From positions 13,603,151 through 13,667,150 of the forward strand of contig NC_045143.1 in the NCBI RefSeq assembly GCF_008831285.2: a stretch of DNA of 64,000 nt, in the 5' to 3' direction. Each line of letters begins with the position of its first letter. Within the stretch, counting starts at the first letter, position 1. Positions 12,021 through 22,460 of this stretch are shown here, piece by piece. The translations under genes and the position numbers were made by a program. Source of the DNA: Nymphaea colorata (taxonomy: Eukaryota; Streptophyta; Magnoliopsida; Nymphaeales; Nymphaeaceae). Under the pieces are notes generated by a model. The model had not been told where the DNA came from. It saw only the letters and a program-made list of their open reading frames with translations, and did not search any database.

Positions 12021-15000
12021 GTGAGTTCACAGTCCACTAGCGGCTGGTCCCGACGGTAACGGTGAGCACTGAGAACTGCTGCTTTGCTGAGCTTTCGGCG
12101 TGATTTTGATTCTGTCGTGTTGTTCTCTTCTAGTTCACTTCTCTCTTCGTTGCAGATTCATGGATTTTTTACGGATCTGCACGGGGAATTTGCGTTTGAT
12201 CCTGAATTTGAACTGAACTCGTGTTGCTTTTTCTATTATTCTTTGGTTTCTTTCTCTGTGGCTTCGTTTTCCGCTGTCCGTGAGGAAGTTAGATTTTACT
12301 GCTACTTTATGTTTTTGCTAGTGATCGCTGTGTTGGAAATTCGAGACTATAAGTTTGTTGTTTGATCCGAGCTTGATCTTGTTCTTTCGTCATTCTTTTT
12401 TGTCTCTCTGAATTCTTGCTTGTTTATTTTTTCCTTTTTCCTGCATGTAACGGCTATAGCCTTACCTTGGTTTTGATCTTTCACCTTGACTGTCTGTGAG
12501 GAACTACTCCTTTTTCGCTTTTGTACTGTTTGAAATTTGAATGCACATAAGGATCTTGATGGACAAGGGCACCTGATCAGTTGGAGTTTTTGTTTCGATT
12601 TTTTCATGTGATCCATTTCTACAGTTCTGTAGCTTTGGTCAGCTATAGAGATGAAATATCTGTTAGGTTTTGTTCTTACAGATTTACAGTATGATTATGG
12701 GGATTTCTCACTGAATTGGTCGTAGTTACGAGGACTACGTGCATGTCTTTATGCATTTTTAATGCAAATCTATCGATCTGTCCTACCAGCCTTTAATGTG
12801 TGCATGTCATTGGTAAATTCTAATTGTATTTAATTGAATTGTTTAATTAGTTAATTCCTTTCAGATTTTCTGTTTTTGTTCATAATAATTTCAAGAAATT
12901 TGGTTGAAGTAATGTGTCCGCTTCATTAATTATGATGATATGGGAGAGTTCTTTTCTTTTGGTGTTGTTTTTGTAGCTTTTTATTTTTCGTTCAGTGTAT
13001 GCCTTGTGTAAGTTGCACTGTTTCTTCCCTTTTCCGTTTTCCTTTTTTTTCCTTCAATGGGAGAAAGAGGAAAAAATGGGACACGGTAGGAGCCTATCTT
13101 TGTTCAATATCTACAATTTGTGGCTCCTATTTCATATTAACTTTACCGCGTGCTTCCAGAAATAAACTGGCATAAGTGAGGTCACCCTGGAGGTCTGATT
13201 ATTCAAATGAAACCTTGGATGTCTTCCAACTGGAAACATAGAAATTTCATTGGTTCTATATTCAAAAACCATAGTGGTCTAATTAGTCAATGAAACCTCT
13301 GATGTCTTCCAACTAGGAATTAGCAAATTTCACTGACTGGATTAAGTTAAATATACAGGCACCATGACATGGTTGGCCCTATATTTCTCTTTGTATATCT
13401 TTTCTCTTTCTCCACCTATGTGTTGGATGGATCCTTATAATGATTCTTACAATGAGCACCATGAACCTAGAGGTGGAATATTGGATCTACTCTGGTACTA
13501 CACTTTTAGCTGTTCTTGTCTTGATGAAAAATGTTAACCACAACAACCTATAGTTTTTGTGCTCGAGATAACCCTCTATTTTTTTGAAGCTAGAATGTGT
13601 TTATAACAGGCAATGGAGGATGAAAGCATTCAGACGTAGCCACAGATTCGAAATAATGAATGTTCAGTGGTGTTTCTGAATAAGAAAACATTGCCAATTT
13701 TAATTGCAATGGCTTTGAAGTTATAATTGATTTCCTGATTTGCTGGTTCGCATCAGGCTATTACTCTGTTAAAGTAATGGGTTTAGGGTTTCCATTCATT
13801 CAAAATTGTTTGTAACTCTTTTGTCATTTCATCTGTTCATATGTTGACTATGTCAGCAATATCTATACGGTACGTCTATGATACACATCTATTACTCAGT
13901 GGATACCTTGAGTCATGGTTAGACTGGTCCTTGTGTCATTTTCCACCATGATCTCTTTCTGTAAACTTGAGTCACAAACTACAAGATAGAACTTGTGAAA
14001 GTTAGTCTTCATGCTCATTAGAAACTTATGTTTTGCAATAATAAGGACTTTTTCATGCTGCCCTTACTTGGTGCTGTGTGATTGAAGAAGAGAGGCCTTA
14101 GATGGCATCCTGTCTTGATGCACCAGAAAATCCACATCACTTCAACTTGATCTTGATATTTTCCAGAATCTAATTGCTGGAAATCGTAGGTTTTTTCTGA
14201 GGTTTGTGATGTTCGAAGCATCTGTATTGTTCTCAGTGTTCTGTTATGTTTTCATTCTAAACATAAAGAGGATAAACTAGTATTTGTTTTGTTTGATTTG
14301 GGCTCTCTCTCTCTCTCTCTCTTTTTCTCTCTCTTCCACCTTCTTGTGAATTTAAATCAAGAATTTTATCCATGTTGGTGAAAGTCTGTTGCTGTAGCTA
14401 TTTTAACTGAATCATTTATGTACACTTTTCTAACTTCCTAGGAAATAAAATGGTTGAACCACTCATCTGATTGTTGGTGTTCCATTGAATAAAAAGAAGC
14501 TAGCAGCAAATGTTTGTGCGTTTTCAGTTGCTCCATGTTTGTTTCTGGTGCCAACAAAGATCTAGTCAGTGGAGATAAAAAGATTTTTTCCTAGTTCTAT
14601 TTTCTCTTATTTTTTACAGAGAAGCACTTTTGCTATTCTGTATGAATAGGCTACATATGCATGGGTATAGTTGCACCTCTAATCCCTATTGTCCATTATT
14701 TATTAGCTACGAGTTTGTAGGCAGAGTGTAGATCAGTTTGGTAGCTCACAGCCTCATAACTTTGAGGTCCATGTTTATATAGTGACAAGTTGACAACAAC
14801 ATTCCATCAAGGATATTTAAAAAATCAGTTTCTTAGGCAGTGTTTCTGGTGTAGCCTAAGTGTCTTGGATTTGAACCGTTTGAAAGTGTACTATTAGTCA
14901 CTTTTTTACCTTTCCAAGTATCCTTACATTTGAAGACTGGTTTAACCTGCTTTAGAGATGATGCATGTTAACTGCTTTTTTCTTCTGTGCATTATGTCTC

Positions 15001-15098
15001 ACATTTGCCTTTTTGAATCTGAGTAGCCATGCTTGTGTCATGCATTTCCAATGGATGCTAAACTGTAACTGACATAATGTTTTTAAATGATGCTACAG
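12021..15098 (+). other. Probable long 5'UTR intron
   Basis: T-rich sequence with no sustained open frame, bounded by GTGAGT at 12021 and TGCTACAG at 15091-15098. It includes a (CT)10 run at 14303-14322. The extent depends on the predicted upstream donor. Confidence 0.35.
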
Positions 15099-15103
15099 AG
15101 CTG

Positions 15104-15150
15104 ATGTAATAAAACCCATGCCTGGAGTTTGTGCTGAGAGGAACAAATAA
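15104..15150 (+). promoter_or_regulatory. Start-stop element and 10-codon uORF in the leader
   Basis: If splicing uses the acceptor at 15098, the leader contains ATG-TAA with no codon between (15104-15109). A second ATG at 15118 then encodes MPGVCAERNK and stops at 15148-15150, 18 bases before the main start at 15169. Start-stop elements and short uORFs are known to reduce or gate translation of the main frame. Whether they act here is inference. Confidence 0.4.
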
Positions 15151-15168
15151 CAAGACAAATAATCTAGA

Positions 15169-18100
15169 ATGGCAAATTCAAAGTTAGAAACAAGTGCCAA
15201 AGCACGTGATGCTATTTCGGAGTCAGATGTATCAGAAGTTTATGAGGACATATCTCTTGATTTTGCAGATGCGATAGACAAGCCCGATGAAGCCATTGGA
15301 GGTAAAGACACTCATGAAATGAGGATTGAACAGAATGATGATATAAAAGAAGACTTCTCAAGTGATGGGGAAAAGGGCACAAAAGAGAAACATCTTGTTA
15401 ATAAGAATAATGGAACAAGCAAAGAAGATGAGTCTGACTGTGAGCCAGGGCGAGATTCAGTATCATCATATGAAGGAGGAAATGTGGCTGTCAAAGAACG
15501 CCCTGCTGAAAAAAGCACAAAGTCCTATATGAAGCCAATTAGAAATCTTGCTCAAGAAGGGGGTTCCCGTGCATCAAGGACATTTTCTGATCAACAGGAA
15601 CTTAATAAATCCAAACCTAGATCTGTGAGGGGTACTCCAAGAAATGCTTCAAAAAGCATAAGAGGAGGTTCAGGTGCAAAGTCAAAACCTCATGCAGATA
15701 ATAGGCCAAAGAATACAAAGTCTTCAACCAAATCTTCTTCAGAACAGTCGGGATCTGATGACAGACCTTCTGAGGAAGTAAAGGAAACAGATCTTCTTGA
15801 AGATGAACCGAATGGTACTGCAAGTATTGGAACAGATGATGAGGCTAACGATGTGGAAGACCATGCCTTGGATGAGAATAAAGTTATATGCACTGCTAAT
15901 CATGTCCAGAAGATTGAAGAAATGGAAGTGAAGATGGAAAAGCTTGAGGAGGAACTGAGAGAAACTGCTCTGCTAGAAGTTGCCCTCTATTCTGTTGTTG
16001 CAGAGCATGGCAGTTCAGCACATAAGGTGCACGCTCCTGCGAGACGTTTGTCCAGGATGTATATCCATGCTTGCAAGCATTGGAGTGCAGAGAGTAAAGG
16101 TACTGTTGCCAAAAGTGCAGTTTCAGGGCTTGTTTTGATTGCAAAGGCCTGTGGCAATGATGTCCCCAGGTAATGGAAGTATGAAAACATTTCTATGTTC
16201 AAGTAACTTTCTTCAGTTTTTAGCTCTGTGCAACACTAATTCCCCTTCTGTTTTTCCAGGTTGACCTTTTGGTTGTCAAACACTGTGGTTCTTAGGGAGA
16301 TTATTTGTCAAGCTTTTGGTAGCTCATATATTTCAACTCTAGCTGGACGATATATTGAAGCAAATGGTGGTCTGAAAAAGTCATCACCTTTGAGTTGGAA
16401 AGGGAACAATAGACAAGGGAAAAAGCTCAGCTTCTCGCAGTTTGTGGACGATTGGCAAGAGACTGGCACATTTATATCTGCCCTAGAAAAGATTGAAGCC
16501 TGGATATTTTCACGAATTATTGAGTCAGTGTGGTGGCAGGTCAAATTTGATCTAAATATGTTGCCTTTATACCCAATGTCATGACCTGATATAATGCCTT
16601 GTTTTTCTGCATTTTCTGTTTGTTTACTGTCAATTTTTGATGCTTGCAGACCTTAACACCACACATGCAGCTTCTGCCTCAGAGATCAAACAGTGGAAAA
16701 GAGTTCACAAAGCTGCAGGGTCCTGCACTCGGAGATCAACAGCAGGGTAGCTTTTCTATAGAGCTGTGGGAGCAGGCTTTCTTTGATGCCTCTCAAAGGC
16801 TGTGTCCTGTTCGAGCTGGGGGCCATGAATGTGGCTGCTTGCCTGTCTTGGCAAGAATGGTAAGTGACTTCATTAATTGACGTTACCTTTTTGCTGTCAA
16901 TTTAGCATTTGACTGTTGCCATATTATTATTATTATTATTATTATTATTTTTTAAATATCAGCGTCAGTGCTCTAAGTAGTACAGTGTTTTGGCTGATAA
17001 GAGCCAAGGCACTTTGGTCCTTATTGGTGATTTTAAACGATTTTTTATGTTTAAGTTTTAAAATAATCAATATATTGGCTGACAAGGGGCCATATCAACC
17101 GAAAGAGGCCTCACATCAGCTGATATTTTTGGGGAGCCATTTCAGGCCCCTTCTCGTTTTATTTTACTTTTGATACAATGGGCCAGTGTTATCCGTGTCG
17201 CACGATTCGGGTCAAACCTATATGATACGCCTATGATACACAATACGCTTGTGTATCATAGGCATATCGGCTGTATCGTGCAATACGGGGGCTGTATTGT
17301 ACGATACGTCCGATACACCCGTATCGTACGATACAGGGATAAAATGTTTTTTTTTGGTTTTCTTACAAAAAAACCTTTCTCTCCCTCTTTCTAAACATGT
17401 CTAAACGTTGTGAGAGGGAAAAGTTTTACTAGTTTTTCTACAAAAATCGCCCATTTATGTGATCAATCATCGATTTAGAGGATAACTCGCTTGTGGATAA
17501 GAAGGTTTACTCATGGCCCGTGGGGATGATCGGACCTTGATTGATGATAATCATAATATATTATTTGTCGTAAACTTGTGATGTAATCTAAAACACTTTA
17601 AAGTTCTGATGAATGTTTATTATGCTATTATGAATTTCTTATTTGTCATTTCTAATATGTTGTTAATATATTATGGATTTGAATTATGTGATGAGTTTTT
17701 TTTATATAGAACACATTTTTTCAATTTCCGTTTTGTGTTTAGTGGTTTTACCTATTTTTTCTAATTTCAAAAAAAATTTATGAATTAAAAATTTAATTTA
17801 CGATATGTTATGCTACGTTTATGATACATTGTGGTCGGCCTGACCGATAGACATTAGGATATGCCTTGTACAACATTGCCATGGACATTGGCTGACACAG
17901 ATATTGGCCAATGCTAGGTGACGGTCTTACTAATAATGTACTGGTAAGTTGATATTTTTCCTTTCCCCTTCATGTCTTGAGACAACCTGGGATATCAAGA
18001 ATTTGGGAGAATAACATGAACATGAAATTGAACAGGAATGTCAGCCATGTCTTTTTCCTTGGTTATTTGACTGATTCTTCTACTTTTTGACAGGTTATGG

Positions 18101-21061
18101 AACAATGTGTAGCCAGGTTAGATGTTGCTATGTTCAATGCAATTTTGCGTCAATCAGAGAATGAGATTCCAACTGATCCAGTTTCTGATCCTATCACCAA
18201 TTCTGATGTTCTGCCAATTCCAGCTGGAGACTTGAGTTTCGGTTCTGGTGCACAACTGAAAAATGCTGTAAGTCAGATTTGCATATGGGGTTGCCTAAGG
18301 AAAAATGTAGCTATCGCCAGATTGGTTATCTTCTTTTTCTTCCTGGTTGAATCTCTTCAGAACCATTTTATTCGTTTGAATAATGTCCTGAGCAACTTTC
18401 AGAATTTCAAAGCATTGCTGCTTGCAGCTTTTAATGGTTTCATGCATAGTAACAAAAAACGTTCTTGTGTTTTAAATGCAAGGTTTTTTTTGTGTATAAT
18501 ATGGCAAGCTTGAAAAAGATGGGAAAAATACGGTAATTTTTTAAAAAATTTAAAATTTAAAAATTAGGGAAAAATAATTAAGTGAGAAACTCATAATGCA
18601 AACATAAAAAAATTAGAGTTTGCAGCAAATAAAAATTAAAAAATGAAAACAAGCAGTTTGGCATTAAAAAATGTGAAAAACAAAATAAAAATGAAAAAGG
18701 GAAAAAAACTCGAATAAAATGGGGGAAGAAACACGTTTTTTTCGTTTTGGCATTTAAAAGAAAGATTTTTTTTTTAAGCTTTAAATGGCTGACTGTTTTG
18801 TCGTGTTTTTTTCGCATTTTTTGTGACTATGTTTTAGACCGTTTGAAAGGACTAACTTCTTCACACAAGGATAACATCTTGAGATCATCTGCTTCTGGAT
18901 AAGTAATTGATAGTTGACATGATCTCAGTCTTCATCGTAGTCACAAATATCGTTTTCACATTTTAAACAGTGAGGTTTTTTTCAAGTATAATACGCCGAG
19001 CTTGAAAAAAACGAGAAAAAAGGAAAAAATATGGTAAATTTTAAAAATTAAAAAAAATTAAAATTAGAAAAAATAAAATAAATGAGAAACTAATACGAAA
19101 ACATCAAAGATAAGTAGATAAGAAACAAATAGACATTAGAAAATGGAAAGAAGCAGTTTGACATTAAAAAATGTGAAAAGAAACTTAAAATGAAAAAAAG
19201 GGAAAAGAAATACAACGCAAAGGAAAACATGTTTTTGCTTTTTTTAATTTTGGCAGTTTCTTATAAAAAGCGTGTTTTTTTGTTTTTTTTTTGGCTGACT
19301 TATTAAAACACGTTTTTGTGTAACTGGCCTAAAGTTCTCAATTTAGCATTTGTACCAGTACAGAAAAATTGATTAGTGCTTAAACCAGGAAAAAAAAGGT
19401 TACCTATGTGAAAGTGCTGCGTGCCATCAAAGGCATGAGTTGAAGATTTGATCTCAACTCTTCAATGCATGACAGCACCTACAACCATTAGATGCCTATA
19501 CTCAATTTGGATTGACTCTTTCGTTTCTAAATGTGCAAAATTGACTTGAGTAGGAGCTGAAATTTACAGTACGGATCCCAGAAAATGGTTCATGAATGAA
19601 CTATGGAGAGATACCATACTTGGTGGTTAATGAAGCTGAGACTTAAGATTTCTTGTGCAGGTGGGGCATTGGTCTAGATGGCTGACAGACCTATTTGGCA
19701 TGGATGCTGGTGACTCTGACAAAGATGCAATCAGTGAAAATGATGATGACAGAAAAGACAGTAATGAAGCATCAAAATGTTTCCCGCTCCTCAATGCCTT
19801 GAGTGATCTTTTGATGCTTCCTAAGGATATGCTTATGGATAAAGCTATCAGGAAAGAGGTTTGCATCAAGGAACTGGCTTTGTTGTGCAAATTTATGGTT
19901 AACTTTTAGGGCTTGGACCAGTCGACTGTACTAGTTTTAGAAAATAAGTATACGTTTAATCTGTGATGCCTGTACAGACGTGCTTGAAATCTTCTTAGGT
20001 GTTTTTTGAATTGGAACAATAGGATAATGTTGCAATAGTGCTGCATAGTGATGTTTCCTTCTATCATACATTATGGTGCTTCATAGTCTCTTTTCCTTTT
20101 GAAGGTCTGTCCGATGTTTGGACTATCCCTGTTGAAGCGTATACTCTGCAACTTTACTCCTGATGAGTTTTGTCCTGATCCTGTCCCGGGGATTCTTTTG
20201 GAAGTGTTGAATTCTGAGGTATGTTTCTCCTGCTTTTTCCACGTGCTAATGATATTTCTTTTTATGAATAGGAATGAAAGCAATGAAATGAATTTTTTAT
20301 TTCATGAATTGTGTTATTGGCTATTATTATGAAATCTGCATGAACTCTTACCTTTGGCTTCTACATACTCCTTCCATGGGCTATCCTTTTGAGAGTATAT
20401 CCATTCATCTGTTAAATCACATTTTTAAAATGGATCTGATATCCTCACCATCAATTTAACCCAACCATTTCCACGGCAAGTGATATAACTACCAAAAGGT
20501 TGCAAAGTTAACGCTCACAATGGTGATTACATATATCATCAAGATGAATTTTGGAGATCTTAGTTTTCTCCAAAGATGGAGTAGTATGATTTGCTTGACC
20601 TTTCAGAGTAGATGGGCCTTAATTTTTTAAAGGTTTTGCTGTTCACCTGTAGTACAATAACAGAAGTCTGATCTGACGTTATCTCGGCTATTTATCCTTT
20701 TTCAATAACTGCAATACAGAGTATTGTGGATAGACGATCTTCAGATAAGGACTTGATCAGCCTCTTCCCATGCACTGCTGCTCCTGTGGTATACCGGCCA
20801 CCTCCATCTTCTTGCATAGCAGAAAAAGCAGCAGATGTAGTCATGCAAGTGCCAATGGCGAGAAGTGCATCTATGATCCAAAGGAAAGGGCACACTAGTG
20901 ATGAAGAGCTGGAGGAGTTGGACGATCCGCTAGCCTGCATAATAGAGAATGTGCCACGTTCCCCATCTGTCAGCAATGGTAAACAAAACGGTGTCACCCC
21001 TAATAACAGCATGTTCAAGCGGTATGATCTGTTGCGGCAAGTTTGGTCTGCTGGTGTTTGA
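15169..21061 (+). CDS. gar2-like / DIL-like-domain plant protein (772 aa, 7 coding exons)
   Basis: Exons, all GT-AG: 15169-16169, 16260-16539, 16650-16859, 18094-18267, 19661-19858, 20105-20218, 20720-21061 (stop TGA). They join in frame to 772 residues. Residues 1-240 are acidic and Ser/Lys-rich and look disordered. About 243-270 is a coiled coil (KIEEMEVKMEKLEEELRE). From about 285 the conserved region begins (HKVHAPARRLSRMYIHACKH), then RLTFWLSNTVVLREII, which resembles the DIL (dilute) domain of class V myosins, then MEQCVARLDVAMFNAIL and later LLKRILCNFTPDEFCPDPVP. The family is plant-specific; relatives are annotated 'nucleolar protein gar2-like' or, where an N-terminal C2-type domain is also present, EEIG1/EHBP1. 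That domain is not seen here. Molecular function is unknown, and the nucleolar name rests on weak similarity. The start has A at -3, and no earlier in-frame start was found in the leader. Intron 3 (1.2 kb) and intron 4 (1.4 kb) carry repeats. Confidence 0.9.
16922..16950. repeat. (ATT)n microsatellite
   Basis: About nine uninterrupted ATT units in intron 3 followed by a T run. Confidence 0.9.
16960..17940. mobile_element. Repeat insertion in intron 3, rich in GATAC palindromes
   Basis: This part of intron 3 differs from its flanks. It contains repeated CGATAC/GTATCG words at 17190-17340, including a 15 bp perfect stem (GCCTATGATACACAA, 17229-17243, and its complement, 17249-17263) with a 5-base loop. 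Related GGCTGAC-type phrases occur near both edges (about 17078 and 17890). The boundaries and superfamily are not resolved, and no transposase is seen. Confidence 0.4.
18480..19325. repeat. Two diverged direct copies in intron 4
   Basis: Segments at about 18480-18830 and 18966-19325 share, in order, GGTTTTTTT...GTATAATA, AGCTTGAAAAA, AAGCAGTTTGRCATTAAAAAATGTGAAAA and TGGCTGACT...GTTTTT. They are A-rich, noncoding and much diverged, and lie about 480 bp apart. They probably derive from one AT-rich element inserted or duplicated in the intron. Confidence 0.6.
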
Positions 21062-21285
21062 GTGTTCTAGGTGCCATTGCATATTCTTTTGTGTACAAAG
21101 AGAAAAGGTAAGGAATCTCCATTTGAGCGAATTAGGGGTACTTTTTACTTGTAAATCATGTCATATGTATTTAAACAGTGTTTGAGACTTTGATTCTTTG
21201 TTCAGGCATTATTGATTTGTCAGAGATAAATCGTATTGCAAGCTTGATTTTCAGAAGAATTTTATTTATGTGATCCAGGAAAACG
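21062..21285 (+). other. 3' flank / 3'UTR of the gar2-like gene
   Basis: AT-rich noncoding sequence between the stop at 21059-21061 and the first LINE-derived sequence. It contains TTGTAAATC and GATAAATCG, which could serve as plant-type polyadenylation context; no precise site is claimed. The LINE remnant begins within about 230 bp of the stop, so the transcript may end close to or inside it. Confidence 0.35.
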
Positions 21286-21289
21286 CCTG

Positions 21290-21937
21290 CTTGGGAAAAG
21301 ATTAGACACAAAAAAATTGGGGTCCTGAAACTCATGATTAGAGGTTAGCTGCACAAAACAGAAAACTGCACAAAAAATAACCCCAACAACAAAAATAGCA
21401 TTCCAACATGGAACACACAGAAAGGACTTCGCAGTCCACATACAATTACGTTTCAAATATTTTCTCCTAACACATGTTACCCAGGGAGAGTCCGACTAAG
21501 GGCCTTTACCGCAAAAAACGCCAGCGATGAACGGTTCACATCCTTGACTTTGCAGAACCCCAAACCGCCTTCCATTCTAAGAAGACAAACTGTGTCCCAC
21601 TTGATAAGATGAGCTTTCTTAACATTTGAATCACCCCAAAGACACTTGCTACAAAGGTTCTCAAGGTGGGCGTTGAAATTTTTGGGCACCTCAAGCACTA
21701 AAAACCAATATTGCGGGAGGCTCAACAAAATGTAGCGAATGAGGCATGCACGGCCAGCATAAGAAGGGAGGCGTTGTTTCCAAATGGCTAACCACTCTTC
21801 ACTTTCGCTAACATTGGGAGGGACTGCCCTTCAGACACATCTTTAAACTGCAACGAAAACCCAATGCATTTGATAGGGAAAGATTATTTTCCATCGCAGC
21901 ACTCTGTCCAACGAAAGCAAATCTCATTAACAAGCGC
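21290..21937 (-). mobile_element. LINE (non-LTR retrotransposon), C-terminal part
   Basis: On the - strand the frame reads through RLPSYAGRACLIRYIL, LPQYWFLVLEVPKNF, CLWGDSNVKKAHLIKWDTVC and MEGGLGFCKVKD. This is the region after the reverse transcriptase in plant L1-type LINEs (typical WxxK...EGGLG motif). It is the downstream piece of the LINE whose RT lies at 25275-26529, displaced by the insertion at 21941-25271. The 3' end has no poly(A) tract on the LINE strand, so it is truncated. Several stops and frameshifts are present. Confidence 0.8.
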
Positions 21938-22116
21938 TAAGAGGTCGTTTGATGACCACAGGACACGCAGAACAGGACACACGTGTCCTGTCTAAGCAAA
22001 ATTTTCATCAAACACCGTCCATAAGACAGGTTGGACACGACGGACAACTGGACAACACTATAAATAGTTTTTTTGTTCCATCCCGTTCCGACCTAACCCT
22101 CGGAACGGACAGAACT

Positions 22117-22362
22117 CTTCCCTCACGAGCCCCCAACCCCGAGCCCTCGACGCCATCTCCATCTCCTCCCCCGTCTTCTCTCCTCCTCCTCCGTCTCTGC
22201 CAGAGAGAGGCTACATCCTGCCCTGCTGCCGACCGGCCGGCATTCTTCCCTCACGAGCACCCTACCCCAAGCCCTTGACGCCATCTCCGTCTTCGGCCTC
22301 GTCTTCTCTCCTTCTCCTCTGTCTCCGCCAGACAGAGGCTACATCCTGCCCTACTGCCGACT
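22117..22362. repeat. Tandem duplication, ~128 bp x 2, inside the DNA transposon
   Basis: Both copies start CTTCCCTCACGAGC (22117 and 22245) and end near CTGCCGAC. They contain GACGCCATCTCC and GGCTACATCCTGCCCT. The copies are C/T-rich and diverged by several substitutions. Confidence 0.75.
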
Positions 22363-22431
22363 ATTCCAGCCTTCTATTCATCTCCAACGTCTTGGTGACC
22401 ATCTGCATTCCAAGTACTGGTCTATTCCTGT

Positions 22432-22460
22432 CTCTTTCTCTCTCTCTCTCCTCTCTCTAT
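22432..22460. repeat. (CT)n run
   Basis: CT-rich microsatellite inside the DNA transposon, with one CC interruption. Confidence 0.7.

Noticed and set aside
15312-16202. Minus-strand frames opposite exon 1
   Set aside because: Antisense shadows of the gar2-like coding exon; no domain or supporting context.
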